From Steinernema hermaphroditum (taxonomy: Eukaryota; Nematoda; Chromadorea; Rhabditida; Steinernematidae): a DNA stretch of 64,000 nucleotides. The DNA lies in contig CM059622.1 in assembly GCA_030435675.1 (NCBI GenBank), positions 2,418,001-2,482,000 of the forward strand, read 5' to 3'. The position numbers were made by a program, and so were the translations under genes. Below the pieces are notes generated by a model. The model made no database searches and was not told where the DNA came from. It saw only the letters and a list, made by a program, of their open reading frames with translations. The stretch's first letter is position 1, and the number at the start of each line of letters is the position of its first letter. This document shows positions 63,993 to 64,000 of the stretch, in pieces.

Positions 63993-64000
63993 AGGACGGA

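Noticed and set aside
1..64000. CRISPR arrays, bacterial operons, rRNA genes
   Set aside because: None seen; intron structure and gene content are eukaryotic throughout.

Overview
The window reads as gene-dense nuclear DNA of a nematode, most likely a free-living rhabditid-type worm. Evidence: many introns of about 40-60 bp ending in TTTTCAG-like acceptors; close-packed genes on both strands; acceptor-like TTNCAG sites just before several start codons, as expected of trans-splicing; nematode-type products (srsx-like receptors, ET-module-like Cys-rich proteins, a UBC-12 starting [10 protein letters not shown]); and many tRNA genes. The species cannot be named. All gene models were spliced by hand from GT/AG (once GC/AG) sites, reading frame and family similarity, with no transcript data.

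0-20 kb is mostly conserved housekeeping genes: an ENTPDase (ACR1-ACR5 visible) whose C-terminal membrane anchor lies behind one in-frame TAG; a COQ-1-type polyprenyl diphosphate synthase; the lariat debranching enzyme DBR-1; an intronless divergent TBP paralogue; elongin C; a textbook hAT MITE; tubulin cofactor A and CDC26 in a probable two-gene operon; and an MMD/PAQR membrane protein with a GC-AG intron and two tRNA genes in another intron.

20-30 kb holds a large disordered protein of unknown function and a 916-residue secreted M1-family protein that has lost the HExxH zinc site, so it should be a pseudo-peptidase. tRNA-Phe genes lie beside or inside these genes.

29-38 kb is a cluster of four divergent paralogous four-TM membrane proteins in alternating orientation with one conserved intron layout. 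Three tRNA-Leu(CAA) genes with identical introns lie between them.

38-48 kb is accessory sequence: a broken exon copy of a Cys-rich gene, a decayed BEL/Pao-like fragment, minisatellites, a ~520 bp foldback element, a tRNA-Ser, and an intact-looking secreted multi-module Cys-rich gene ending in a Thr-rich stalk and a GPI-type tail.

48-50 kb is a head-to-head inverted pair of nearly identical ubc-12 genes (NEDD8 E2). 50-64 kb contains two novel nematode genes, two tandem srsx-like GPCR genes about 8.3 kb apart, and a nest of Tc1/mariner elements, two of which share one TA target site. Further small repeats, degenerate tRNAs and palindromes are listed individually.
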